Shown in pieces: positions 34,704-43,003 of a DNA stretch of 64,000 nt. Where the stretch lies: the NCBI GenBank assembly GCA_047518265.1, contig JAKZRG010000018.1, forward strand, positions 59,275 to 123,274, read 5' to 3'. The DNA is from Oceanospirillum sp047518265. Its GTDB lineage: Bacteria > Pseudomonadota > Gammaproteobacteria > Pseudomonadales > Halomonadaceae. The notes beneath the pieces were generated by a model, which had not been told where the DNA came from, did no database searches, and worked only from the letters and a program-made list of their open reading frames with translations. Positions within the stretch are counted from its first letter, which is position 1; each line of letters begins with the position of its first letter. The position numbers and the translations under genes are program-made.

Positions 34704-36539
34704 ATGATGAAAAATAATAAACTCTATAGCGCTATCTATATCGCTTCTCTATGCCTAGCTTCCGCTTCCGTCCACGCCGATGGTAATTTCTATGTCTTGG
34801 GCGATAGCATGACCGACAACGGCAATCTTGCTCGTGACTTCCCTACCGAGATGAGTGAAGTAATAGCAGCTCAAGCTGCCCAGGGCTACGTGGGGGGAAG
34901 GTCCGTCAACGGACCTACCTGGGGTGAATACCTGCCATTGCTCACAGGCCTGAATTCCGACACTGAAGACAACTACGCCTACGCCGGTGCCACCACTAGT
35001 GTAGGTGGAATGGCTGAGCTTTTTATCCCACTCGGTGGAGCATCTACCGGTTTCCTGACTCAACTGAGTCAATTTCAGGATAATGTGGCTAAGCTGGATT
35101 CCAACGATGTTGTGGCCATTTGGATCGGTAGTAATGATACCCACCTGGCTGCATCGAGTGGAATCGATGCCTCGATCACCAGTGCGACGGCACTTTCCAA
35201 CGTTACAACCGGGATCAACGCCATCCGGGCCATGGGTGGGCGTAATTTTGTTATTATGGGGCCCTACGATATGGCCCTGATCAATCCAGCAGCTTTCGGT
35301 CACACCAACTACGACAACGCCCTAGCCACTACGACGTCCCTTCAGATTAATCAGGGATATCAGGCACTAGATATCGACGGCGTGAATTTCCACTATTTAG
35401 ATATGTTCACTCTGTTTCAACGGGTACAGGCCAATCCCTCCGCCTACGGTTTTATCAGTGCCGACAGTACCAATAGCTGTATCGACAACGCCTGCCAGAC
35501 CCTAACACTGGAGCAACAAAACAAGTACTTATTTATGGACTACGCCCACCTTACCACCGGCTTCCATGAAACCATTGGACAGTATGCAGCTAACCTGATC
35601 AGCGCTGGGAATGTTACTGCCTTGCAAGGCGATTCCACGGTAGCGGTGATGGACCTGTTCCAGCAGAACACCCTCAGTCAACTGCGTAGTGGTGCCAACT
35701 GGATTACCCAGGAAAACTATCAGTGGTACCTGACCCCGCACCTTGCCCGCACCGAGCAAAAATCAAAAGGGATCGGTGGTAGCACGTCAGAATCGGATCT
35801 GATAGGTATCTCCGCAGGACTGCAATTTAGCGCTTCGGAAAATACTCAGGGGGGTGTTGCTATCAACTACAGCCGTGCCGATACTGACCTTAGCGGTGAT
35901 TACGGCAGCAACGATATCGACGCCCTGCAGTTGGCTGGTTTCTTCAGATTCAATAAGGACGAGTGGTTTTTCGACGGCGGTGTCAGCGCAAGCCGAGGAG
36001 GTCTTGATCTGGTGCGTACTGGTGTCTTCGAAGATATGAAAGCCAACCCAAATACCCATGCCTTGGGTGCTTTTGCCCAGGCAGGAAGTCTGTTCGATTT
36101 GGGAGAAACAGGGTTTAAAGTGGGACCGGTTGCAAGCTTGCGTTACACCGATTCTAAGGTGAATAGTTATTCTGAAACCGGTGATAGCCTGTTGACCATT
36201 TCGGTGGACGATCAGGAGATCCAACAGTTATCGGCGTCGGTGGGCCTGAAGTTACAGAGCCCGCAGTCGGAATCCGGCAAGATGAGCTATCAACTACAGT
36301 TGAGTACGGAGCACCAAAGGGCCGACGACCGTGAGCTGATCTATTACCAGACCAATACTCCAGATCGGGCTTTGACTGAATCAGTCAAAAGTGATGATGA
36401 TACCTTTGCCCGTTTGTCTGGGTCGTTTAATTACCTGGTATCAAAGTCGACTTACATTACCTTCGGTGGCACCTCTACCATTGGACGCAGTAAAGGCAGT
36501 CAGGTTGGACTTCAGGCCAGTGTAAATACAACTTTCTAA
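34704..36539 (+). CDS. GDSL-family autotransporter esterase (EstA-like)
   Basis: The start ATG 34704 is preferred to ATG 34680 because AAGGA lies upstream and the signal peptide then begins at once (KNNKLYSAIYIASLCLASASVHA). The 611-residue protein has the SGNH blocks: G33-D-S35-M (catalytic Ser), G142-S-N-D145 and D279-x-x-H282. The last ~270 residues form an autotransporter beta-barrel ending in NTTF, with aromatic-alternating strands. It would be an outer-membrane enzyme with the esterase exposed at the surface. Such enzymes hydrolyse short-chain esters or lipids. A divergent AraC regulator lies upstream. The catalytic motif GDSM is a normal variant of GDSL. Confidence 0.93.
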   Translation: MMKNNKLYSAIYIASLCLASASVHADGNFYVLGDSMTDNGNLARDFPTEMSEVIAAQAAQGYVGGRSVNGPTWGEYLPLLTGLNSDTEDNYAYAGATTSVGGMAELFIPLGGASTGFLTQLSQFQDNVAKLDSNDVVAIWIGSNDTHLAASSGIDASITSATALSNVTTGINAIRAMGGRNFVIMGPYDMALINPAAFGHTNYDNALATTTSLQINQGYQALDIDGVNFHYLDMFTLFQRVQANPSAYGFISADSTNSCIDNACQTLTLEQQNKYLFMDYAHLTTGFHETIGQYAANLISAGNVTALQGDSTVAVMDLFQQNTLSQLRSGANWITQENYQWYLTPHLARTEQKSKGIGGSTSESDLIGISAGLQFSASENTQGGVAINYSRADTDLSGDYGSNDIDALQLAGFFRFNKDEWFFDGGVSASRGGLDLVRTGVFEDMKANPNTHALGAFAQAGSLFDLGETGFKVGPVASLRYTDSKVNSYSETGDSLLTISVDDQEIQQLSASVGLKLQSPQSESGKMSYQLQLSTEHQRADDRELIYYQTNTPDRALTESVKSDDDTFARLSGSFNYLVSKSTYITFGGTSTIGRSKGSQVGLQASVNTTF

Positions 36540-36725
36540 CCACTATTACTCTATTGGCGACATAAAAGATCCACCAACGAATAAACTAATTCATTCATGC
36601 CGAAAAGTAGGCTTGATAATAATATAAAGTCCATATATAGGTTTTAAAAAGCCTCTACAACAAATGAGCTCTCATCAATGAATAAATCTCTTGGATTCAA
36701 GTAATCTTTAAACCCGTTATATAGC

Positions 36726-36753
36726 AGTGGAGCTGCATCTACCCAGCTCCACT
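36726..36753. terminator. Hairpin downstream of the autotransporter gene
   Basis: AGTGGAGCTG (36726-36735) and CAGCTCCACT (36744-36753) form a perfect 10-bp stem with an 8-base loop, followed by ATTTA. It lies about 190 bases after the stop, so it is a possible terminator with a weak T-run. The rest of 36540-36870 shows nothing. Confidence 0.45.
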
Positions 36754-36879
36754 ATTTACCCACCGTCACTACAATCCAATCCTGGCCACGTGCATCAGCG
36801 TAGATATCGGTTGTGGCTTAGGGTTTATGGCCCAGTAGATTCTGGGCATTAATACCTTGCATCGTAAACTGTCTTTTCT

Positions 36880-37140
36880 CTCCACCTTTAGTTTCTAGCG
36901 TCGTGATTCCAAGACAGTAAGACTTCTATTTTTTCAATACTGTCGGCTGCTGGAAGATGAACTATATCCCCAAGGCTCTAATCCGTTGGCTTTTGCCGTT
37001 TCAATCAGGCTATACAGGTTGGCAGCTCCCCCAATATTCTTTGACTACGCTGTTGACGGGCGTCGTATTTTTTATCGGTGTAAAGTTTTTAATTGCTTGT
37101 TCGATGCGGTACAGCTTTTGGGTATAGCTGGGTCCCACTT
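36880..37140 (-). pseudogene. IS66-family transposase remnant (C-terminal part)
   Basis: On the minus strand, DKKYDARQQRSQRILGGAANLYSLIETAKANGLEPWGY is the classic C-terminal IS66 TnpC sequence. It continues, after a small indel near 36965 that shifts the frame, into AADSIEKIEVLLSWNHDARN and a stop. Upstream pieces such as KLYRIEQAIKNF can be found in a different frame, so more than one frameshift is present. No terminal repeats or other IS66 genes are seen. This is dead mobile DNA. Confidence 0.82.
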
Positions 37141-37218
37141 GAACCTTCCTTTGCATGTTTTATCTTTATCACAGGATAGAATCTTCAGAAACTCACAACC
37201 ACCATCCAGTAGAAAGGG

Positions 37219-37488
37219 TTATTCGGGTTCAGCAGGCACCAAACCCGTCAGCCCTGCAGCAAGAGTGCTTTTGCCCGTTCCCCCATGTCTTGCAATTGGT
37301 AACCGGATTCGGACCGGCTGGAACGCTTGTGCCGAATTCACATCAACCCTTTCTTGGTTTATGGGCCATTCTGGCTTGGCAACAACTTCACCAATTATCG
37401 ACTCTGGGTTGACCTCAATAGAGATGGCCCTGTTTAGCGGAGGTTTTAAAGCAGCCAAAGTAAACAGAGAAACCAGTGTGACAATCAC
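37219..37488 (-). CDS. Small membrane-anchored hypothetical protein, possibly truncated
   Basis: GTG 37488 overlaps the stop of the DUF2798 gene (TAGTG), as in translationally coupled pairs. The 89-residue frame begins with one hydrophobic segment (VIVTLVSLFTLAAL) followed by a polar region with IEVNPESIIGEVVAKPEW. The end (GGTGKSTLAAGLTGL) looks P-loop-like but lacks the fold around it, so it is likely chance. The gene runs up to the IS66 remnant and may have lost its true C-terminus. No family is recognised. Confidence 0.4.
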   Translation of the reverse strand: MIVTLVSLFTLAALKPPLNRAISIEVNPESIIGEVVAKPEWPINQERVDVNSAQAFQPVRIRLPIARHGGTGKSTLAAGLTGLVPAEPE

Positions 37489-37706
37489 TATCGCTTCAAA
37501 TAATCACTCAGCGAATGCACCAGCGGCGATACCACCAAGACACATGGTAAAGCCACTATAAAAGCCATGCCCCAGGACTGTAACCACTTCAACCAAAAAG
37601 CACTGTCATAACCTTGGTGCATTAGGGTAAAAATAAACGACATCAGACATGACATAAAGATTGCCATAAAAAATGGTACATAATATTGCTCTATTTTTTT
37701 CATCAT
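37488..37706 (-). CDS. DUF2798-family small membrane protein
   Basis: The protein has 72 residues with two membrane helices: PFFMAIFMSCLMSFIFTLMHQG and GMAFIVALPCVLVVSPLVHSLSDYL. The Phe-Met-Ser-rich first helix, the WLKWLQSWGMAFIVALP middle and the PLV end match DUF2798. The function is unknown. It starts at ATG 37706 (or 37703). It overlaps a downstream small gene and is followed by IS66 debris. Confidence 0.8.
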   Translation of the reverse strand: MMKKIEQYYVPFFMAIFMSCLMSFIFTLMHQGYDSAFWLKWLQSWGMAFIVALPCVLVVSPLVHSLSDYLKR

Positions 37707-37748
37707 TCATCTCAACAACGTCATTCAATGGGTTTATGCCTAAACTCA

Positions 37749-37785
37749 AAAAACAAAAACGCCAGTTGCAAAAGCTAACCGGCGT
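37749..37785 (-). terminator. Terminator of the aldehyde dehydrogenase gene
   Basis: On the minus strand, ACGCCGGTT and AACTGGCGT form a stem with one mismatch, followed by TTTTTGTTTTTTG. It lies 36 bases after the dehydrogenase stop. Confidence 0.8.
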
Positions 37786-37820
37786 CCCTGAATTATTAAG
37801 TTTTTGGCTAAATAGCTAAG

Positions 37821-39305
37821 TTAGAAGATCCAGCCCGGCGCGCTGGAAATAGCATGGGATTCCTGGAAGGCAACGATACCTTCATAACCCAGATTTCGAC
37901 CAATACCGCTGTGTTTGTGGCCACCAAAGGGGGCACGTGCATCCTGTGCCAGTGGACCATGACCATTTAAATAGGTGTAACCCGCATCTAACTGATCCGC
38001 TACCTGCAATGCCTTCTCTCGATCTTCACTCCATACCGATGAGCAAAGACCAAACTCGGAGTCATTAGCCCATTGGATGGCTTGTTCAACCGTATCAAAG
38101 GGTACAATTGGTACCGCTGGGCCAAACTGCTCTTCTTTTAAGATTCGAAGGTTATGAGAAGGATCTAGCACCAGGGTCGGCTTCTGGAAATACCCCTGAT
38201 CATAAAGCGCTTGATCCGGCACTCTGCCTAATTCCCGCACTTCAATACCGGCATCCTTAGCCTCTTGGATCATGCCAGTGACCACAGCGTACTGTTTTTT
38301 ATTATTGATCGGCCCCATGGTGGTTTCTGGCAAGGTACCGTCACCAATGACCTGCTTTTCAGCGATCGCCGTTAAACCATCAACCAACTCTTGATAACGG
38401 GAGCGATGCACATAAATACGCTTAAGGGCCATACAGATCTGACCTGCCGACATAAACGACGCTAGATACATTCTCATCAAAGCATCGGTATCCAAGTTGG
38501 CGTCTTCCAGCACTAACCCAGCATCATTGCCGCCTAGCTCCAGTGTCACAGGTACCAGATTATCGGCAGCAACCTTCATCACATGTTTGCCTACCTCCAC
38601 ACTACCGGTGAAGTTAATCGTGCGTATGACGGGATGTGATAACAGAGGATCACCAATTTTAGCCGATGAACCGGTTAATAAATTGATCACACCAGGAGGC
38701 AACAACTCAGCCATTAAACCGACAGTGATCGCCGTGGCCATTGCCGATTCTTTTGATGGCTTCACCACCACAGTATTGCCCGCAATCAGGGCTTGTGGCA
38801 GCTTGGCGCCCAAAATAGACACAGGCCAATTCCAAGGCACCACTAAAGCAGCCACTCCTCTGGCCTTACGGGAAATAATGGTATCAAAGGGCGGCGCAGG
38901 CAGAGTTTCATTCTGCGATAAGCGATCCGCATAAGCAGCCACTTGTCTGAAACGATCGCCAATACGGGACATCTCAATATGGGCTTCTCGCAGCACTTTT
39001 CCGTGTTCACGAGTAAACAGCTTTACCCTACGTTCCAATTCTTCCTGATTGGATGTCAGGTGATCCGCTACCTTCACCAGATAATCTGCACGCTGCTGAT
39101 AGCTCAGCTTTGACCAATCTGGAAAAGCTTTCTGAGCAGCCTGGCAGGCTAAATCTACATCAGCCACACTGGCACTGGCGGCATAACCGACTAATTCATC
39201 TGGGCGAGCAGGATTGTACAACTCATACACCGCCCCATTTTCGGCATCCCTATACTCACCATTGATATACAGCTGTGTTGTTGTGGGATTTTTTATATTT
39301 GTCAT
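37821..39305 (-). CDS. NAD-dependent aldehyde dehydrogenase (vanillin/aromatic aldehyde type likely)
   Basis: The chosen start is ATG 39305 (MTNIKNPTTTQLYINGEY), giving 494 residues, the normal family length; 15 upstream codons are open but have no good site. Catalytic Cys291 is in SAGQICMALKR and the general base Glu256 in VTLELGGNDAG. The NAD pocket (VPWNWPVSILGAKLPQALIAGNTVVVKPS) is complete. It oxidises an aldehyde to an acid in the cytoplasm. Two IclR-type palindromes upstream (39433, 39548) tie it to the SDR and TRAP genes. In this setting a lignin-derived aldehyde such as vanillin or coniferyl aldehyde is the likely substrate (inference). Confidence 0.9.
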   Translation of the reverse strand: MTNIKNPTTTQLYINGEYRDAENGAVYELYNPARPDELVGYAASASVADVDLACQAAQKAFPDWSKLSYQQRADYLVKVADHLTSNQEELERRVKLFTREHGKVLREAHIEMSRIGDRFRQVAAYADRLSQNETLPAPPFDTIISRKARGVAALVVPWNWPVSILGAKLPQALIAGNTVVVKPSKESAMATAITVGLMAELLPPGVINLLTGSSAKIGDPLLSHPVIRTINFTGSVEVGKHVMKVAADNLVPVTLELGGNDAGLVLEDANLDTDALMRMYLASFMSAGQICMALKRIYVHRSRYQELVDGLTAIAEKQVIGDGTLPETTMGPINNKKQYAVVTGMIQEAKDAGIEVRELGRVPDQALYDQGYFQKPTLVLDPSHNLRILKEEQFGPAVPIVPFDTVEQAIQWANDSEFGLCSSVWSEDREKALQVADQLDAGYTYLNGHGPLAQDARAPFGGHKHSGIGRNLGYEGIVAFQESHAISSAPGWIF

Positions 39306-39432
39306 TGTCTGGCCAACTCTCTTTTTCTTTTTTATAACGTCAGAATTCAAGGAGCCTGATTGGATTTTCCAGCACTTGCTAAATTCGACCTATTAAAAAA
39401 GTAAACCATCAACCTACGTACTGTCAAATATT

Positions 39433-39446
39433 TGAACCTTGGTCCA
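39433..39446. promoter_or_regulatory. IclR-type operator upstream of aldehyde dehydrogenase, site 1
   Basis: TGAACCTTGGTCCA matches TGnACCnnGGTnCA exactly in both arms. It lies about 130 bases before the aldehyde dehydrogenase start. Confidence 0.65.
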
Positions 39447-39547
39447 TTTTTAAAAAACAAATCGTTAATGACCATATGAAAAAATAAAAGACACAAGAAA
39501 TATGGCTAAATACGGCCTAAAAACAACAAAAATTCAATAAAAACAAA

Positions 39548-39562
39548 TGAACCAAAGGTCCA
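39548..39562. promoter_or_regulatory. IclR-type operator upstream of aldehyde dehydrogenase, site 2
   Basis: TGAACCAAAGGTCCA has both arms of the palindrome but a three-base centre instead of two. It lies 102 bases from site 1, so two dimers could act together by looping or side-by-side binding. The remaining sequence of the 39306-39966 gap shows no gene. Confidence 0.55.
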
Positions 39563-39751
39563 AAAAGTAGTTTTACAGAGAGAAAAATAACAGTAGAGGC
39601 AAGGATCTAAGGCCAGGAAAAATCTTACTTAAAGGGAGGAGCTGATCAATTAAAAAAAGAGGTAGAACAGACAAGTTCTGTTTGAGACGGGGCAGCAGGT
39701 GTTTGTTTTATTCACCAAAACAACAATTAAGCCCTATAAAGACTCTTAAAG

Positions 39752-39792
39752 TGTTATGAAAGTACAATTCAATGTCATTAAAGTCCATTTTT
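39752..39792. promoter_or_regulatory. 41-bp regulatory element upstream of ferredoxin, copy 2
   Basis: This is 39 of 41 identical to 20821-20861, which stands before the P450 gene. Both 21-bp-spaced half-sites (AAAGTACA, AAAGTCCA) are kept, and the two mismatches lie outside them. It ends 174 bases before the ferredoxin start; the P450 copy ends 128 bases before its gene. Confidence 0.8.
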
Positions 39793-39966
39793 AAACCTGC
39801 CTAAGCCGCCTAAACTGGCCCCATATTCAGCAGAATGTTGATCAACACACAACATCATCCCTGATGAATAAACACTGCAATTGAGTTTGTAACGGTTTAT
39901 CCAATAACGATCTAGCCAATAACTATAAGACCATTTTGAATTTGGTCGCCGTAAACGAGGTGAATT

Positions 39967-40290
39967 ATGTCTACTGTAACCTATATTGATTTTGAAGGTC
40001 AGAGCACTGAACTGAATCTGGCCGATGGCATGACCATTATGCAAGGCGCTGTTATGAATGGCGTTGAAGGTATTGAAGGTGAATGCAGTGGTTCCTGCGC
40101 CTGTGCGACTTGCCACTGCTATGTAGACGAAGCCTGGTTGGATAAACTACCTGCTATGACAGAAAACGAAGATGAAATGCTTGATGATACCGCCTCAGAG
40201 CGTAAATCAAACAGCCGCTTAAGCTGTCAGATCAGAACGAAGCCTGAACTGGACGGCATCGTGATCCATATGCCAGAGGAACAAGAGTAA
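39967..40290 (+). CDS. [2Fe-2S] ferredoxin, adrenodoxin/putidaredoxin type
   Basis: The protein has 107 residues. The four cluster ligands are C40, C46, C49 and C87 in the adrenodoxin spacing C-x5-C-x2-C-x37-C. Extra Cys residues at 44 and 51 lie next to them. The region after the cluster (DEAWLDKLPAMTENEDEMLDD) is acidic, as needed to dock a P450 and a reductase. ATG 39967 follows GAGGTG by four bases. Its stop overlaps the start of the reductase gene. The shared 41-bp upstream element marks it as the probable electron donor of the P450 at 20990. Confidence 0.95.
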   Translation: MSTVTYIDFEGQSTELNLADGMTIMQGAVMNGVEGIEGECSGSCACATCHCYVDEAWLDKLPAMTENEDEMLDDTASERKSNSRLSCQIRTKPELDGIVIHMPEEQE

Positions 40291-41564
40291 TGTCTGGCGT
40301 AGTGATTGTCGGTGGTGGCCACGGGGGTTATCAATGTGCGGATTCACTGCGCCGTTCAGGTTATGAGGGTGCCATCACCCTCATCGACGGCGAAGGACAT
40401 CTGCCTTATCAGCGCCCGCCTTTATCCAAAAGCCATCTATTAGAAAATGCCGGTGAAGAAGCCCTGCTGTTTCGTACACCCGCTTATTTTGATAACCATA
40501 ATATCAAACTAATCCTAGGCATTCGGGTGATGGGTATTAACCGAGCAGATAAAACCGTTACCCTCAGCAATGGCGAAGTCCAAGCGTACACGCAACTGGT
40601 TTTAGCCACCGGAGCCAAAATCAGACAACTGACCGTACCCGGCTCTGAACTGGATGGTGTCGGTTATATCAAAAGCCTAGATGATATCCGTTTTATTCAG
40701 GATCACCTGCCCAATGTCGAAGACGTGGTTATTATCGGTGGTGGTTTTATCGCCCTTGAATTTGCGTCAACGGCAGTCAAACTGGGTAAAAGAGTCACCG
40801 TACTGGTGCGCGGCGAAAGAATTATGGCCAATGCCATTAGCCCTGAGATGTCGCAATATATGCTGGACATCCACCATCAGCATGGCATCGATATTCGCTT
40901 TAAAGCCGAAGTGGATCATATCTCAGGTGATGATTGCAGTAATGATATCCCTGATAAAAACAGCGAAAAAAACGTCAACTTAAACAAGAAGGTAGAAGCT
41001 GTTCGCCTTAAAGATGGCGCTTTATTACCGGCCCAACTGGTACTTGCCGGTATCGGTGTGGAGGCAGATACCGATCTGGCCATTGGTGCCAAACTCGTAT
41101 GCCATGACGGTGTGATTGTTGATGCCCAGGGACGCACCAGCGACCCAGATATTTTTGCCGCCGGTGATTCGGCAAAATACCTGAATCCCTTTGTCGGCCA
41201 GGAGATACGTCTGGAATCCGTACAAAATGCCATTGATCAGGCCAAAGTTATCGCCCAAACCATAGCAGGACAGGATGCGACCTATAACAGCGTGCCTTGG
41301 TTCTGGTCTGATCAATACGATATCAAAATGCAGATGGTGGGCATTCATCATGGCTACAGTCATTTTTATCTTCGTGGTAACCGGGAAGACAACAAATTTT
41401 CCATGTTCTTCTACAAGGGAGAACAACTGATCGCCGTACACTCCATTAACCGCCCTGCGGATCATATGGCGGGGCGCAAGCTAATCACAGCAAGAGTGTC
41501 CCCGACTCAAGAACAGGTTGAAGACCTTACCTTCAAGCTCAACAGTTTGGTCAAAAAGAAATAA
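40290..41564 (+). CDS. FAD-dependent ferredoxin reductase
   Basis: This reductase has 424 residues and two dinucleotide folds. FAD binding is in VIVGGGHGGYQCADSLRRSGYEG and the PYQRPPLSK motif; the NAD(P) site is VVIIGGGFIALEFASTAVKLG; and the second FAD motif is DIFAAGDSAKY. It belongs to the putidaredoxin reductase/rubredoxin reductase class. An insertion of about 15 polar residues after the pyridine-nucleotide domain start (DDCSNDIPDKNSEKNVNLNKK) is unusual. The start overlaps the ferredoxin stop (TAATG), so the two are made in equal amounts. It would move electrons from NAD(P)H to the ferredoxin and on to the P450. Confidence 0.95.
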   Translation: MSGVVIVGGGHGGYQCADSLRRSGYEGAITLIDGEGHLPYQRPPLSKSHLLENAGEEALLFRTPAYFDNHNIKLILGIRVMGINRADKTVTLSNGEVQAYTQLVLATGAKIRQLTVPGSELDGVGYIKSLDDIRFIQDHLPNVEDVVIIGGGFIALEFASTAVKLGKRVTVLVRGERIMANAISPEMSQYMLDIHHQHGIDIRFKAEVDHISGDDCSNDIPDKNSEKNVNLNKKVEAVRLKDGALLPAQLVLAGIGVEADTDLAIGAKLVCHDGVIVDAQGRTSDPDIFAAGDSAKYLNPFVGQEIRLESVQNAIDQAKVIAQTIAGQDATYNSVPWFWSDQYDIKMQMVGIHHGYSHFYLRGNREDNKFSMFFYKGEQLIAVHSINRPADHMAGRKLITARVSPTQEQVEDLTFKLNSLVKKK

Positions 41565-41770
41565 CAACTTTTCTCTTTCAGTTCCAACGCTCCGAGCTCA
41601 TGTCCAGTGCCAAGGATGGCACGGCATTTTCGTGATGCCCGCAATTTTTCATGCATTTTAAAGAATGGCCTAGCGGAACAGTTCCAGTTGAAACTGATGA
41701 CGACACCAAAACAAGACTTGGCAGGAGTTTAAGGGTCGCATAGTCTTTCTTTATCCTAACCTAGAGTATT

Positions 41771-41797
41771 GGGCTCAATGTCATCAACACTGAGCCC
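41771..41797. terminator. Terminator hairpin between reductase and SnoaL-like genes
   Basis: GGGCTCA (41771-41777) and TGAGCCC (41791-41797) form a 7-bp stem, followed by TTT. It lies between convergent genes. Confidence 0.6.
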
Positions 41798-41814
41798 TTT
41801 AGCATCAACAGGAA

Positions 41815-42678
41815 TTAACCCTTAAAGCCAAACTTACCATTGGTATTCAGTCTCTGATCTTCTGGCAGAATCGTTTCGATTGTATCCCAGTGCTCAACAA
41901 TTTTATTGTTCTCTACACGGAACAGATCATAAAAGGATACATGTTCACCGCCAAAGCTGCCTTCACTGATACTGAGTACAAAATTACCTTCACCAACAAT
42001 CAAATGGTTCTGACTATAGGTCATGGTAATGCCTTGTTCCGCCATGGCTTCCAGTGCGGCACTCAGACCACTTAAACCATCGCCAATGGCAACATTGTGC
42101 TGGATGTAGTTTTCTTCTCCCTCATCAATAAAAAGGGGTAGCTCAGCATAATTCCCATTAATAAGAATGGTATCGACAAAGTCTGCCACCAAGTCTTTAT
42201 TATTCTCGGTTTTATCCAGATCTTTAATCTCTGTAGCACCATCCAACTGAGTATGACCACTTGGGTTTGACATTACCTTTTCTGCAAGGTTATCCCAGTG
42301 CTCTACGATTAAGCCATCTTCAAAACGGAAAAGATCAAAACCCACTTTAGGGCCAAAGAAGTTGTAGTCCGTATGGGTAAAAATATACTCACCATCCTGG
42401 AAAATGCGCTGTACATCAACACTGGCACTCCCCTCTGGTAGAGCCGCCAATACTGCACCAAAACCTTCCAAGCCATCTGCAACCGATAAATTGTGCTGAG
42501 TATACTGATCCGGATTGATGTAATTGACAGCTTCTTGATCACCGGTTTCGATACTGTTTAATACAGCAACCGCCTTCTCTTTGTTCGAGACTGAGCCTTC
42601 ATTATTATCATTGTCACTTGAACATACAGTCGTGCTGATAATGGCCGTAACGAGAAGAGCTGATAGTGTTTTTTTCAT
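41815..42678 (-). CDS. Exported protein with two SnoaL-like (NTF2-fold) domains
   Basis: The protein has 287 residues. A Sec-type signal is followed by a Cys at 19 (STTVCSSDNDN), but the -1 residue is Val, so the lipobox is poor and lipoprotein status is uncertain. The two halves repeat the same pattern: NYINPDQYTQHNLSVADGLEGFGAVL and FDLFRFEDGLIVEHWDNL in the first, and FIDEGEENYIQHNVAIGDGLSGLSAAL and YDLFRVENNKIVEHWDTI in the second. These are SnoaL-like domains, which often bind or isomerise small ligands. The duplication within one exported protein is notable. The ligand is unknown. Confidence 0.82.
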   Translation of the reverse strand: MKKTLSALLVTAIISTTVCSSDNDNNEGSVSNKEKAVAVLNSIETGDQEAVNYINPDQYTQHNLSVADGLEGFGAVLAALPEGSASVDVQRIFQDGEYIFTHTDYNFFGPKVGFDLFRFEDGLIVEHWDNLAEKVMSNPSGHTQLDGATEIKDLDKTENNKDLVADFVDTILINGNYAELPLFIDEGEENYIQHNVAIGDGLSGLSAALEAMAEQGITMTYSQNHLIVGEGNFVLSISEGSFGGEHVSFYDLFRVENNKIVEHWDTIETILPEDQRLNTNGKFGFKG

Positions 42679-42932
42679 GACTTTACCTCTGATTTTTAAT
42701 GCAGAAATGGTAAGTCATGACAATCAATGACACATGGTCAGTGTCGGCAGGAAAATGGTAAAAGTTGAACCTCTGTTAATACAAAGAAGCTGAAACTTCA
42801 TCATCACAGCGAGCAAAGATTTACCTCACTTCTCGGACTGATCAAGACAAGTGCTGAGTTAAGGCACAATCTATTTGCCTTATGATATTCACGCTTCGTT
42901 ACCAATAGAGCTGAGATATAAGAATAGATAAA

Positions 42933-42962
42933 AAAAGCGAACCTGAAACCAGATTCGCTTTT
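42933..42962 (-). terminator. Terminator of the volA-fadL operon
   Basis: On the minus strand, stem AAAAGCGAA/TTCGCTTTT (42954-42962, 42933-42941) is followed by TTTTTTATC. It lies 41 bases after the FadL-family stop. The rest of 42679-43003 shows nothing definite. Confidence 0.82.
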
Positions 42963-43003
42963 GTAGCTATTACAACTAACGGTATGTCTAACGTTTAAGG
43001 CGC

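Noticed and set aside
37219..37275. GGTGKST P-loop-like string near the end of the small frame
   Set aside because: There is no strand-helix context or Walker B, and the frame stops a few residues later. It is probably chance.
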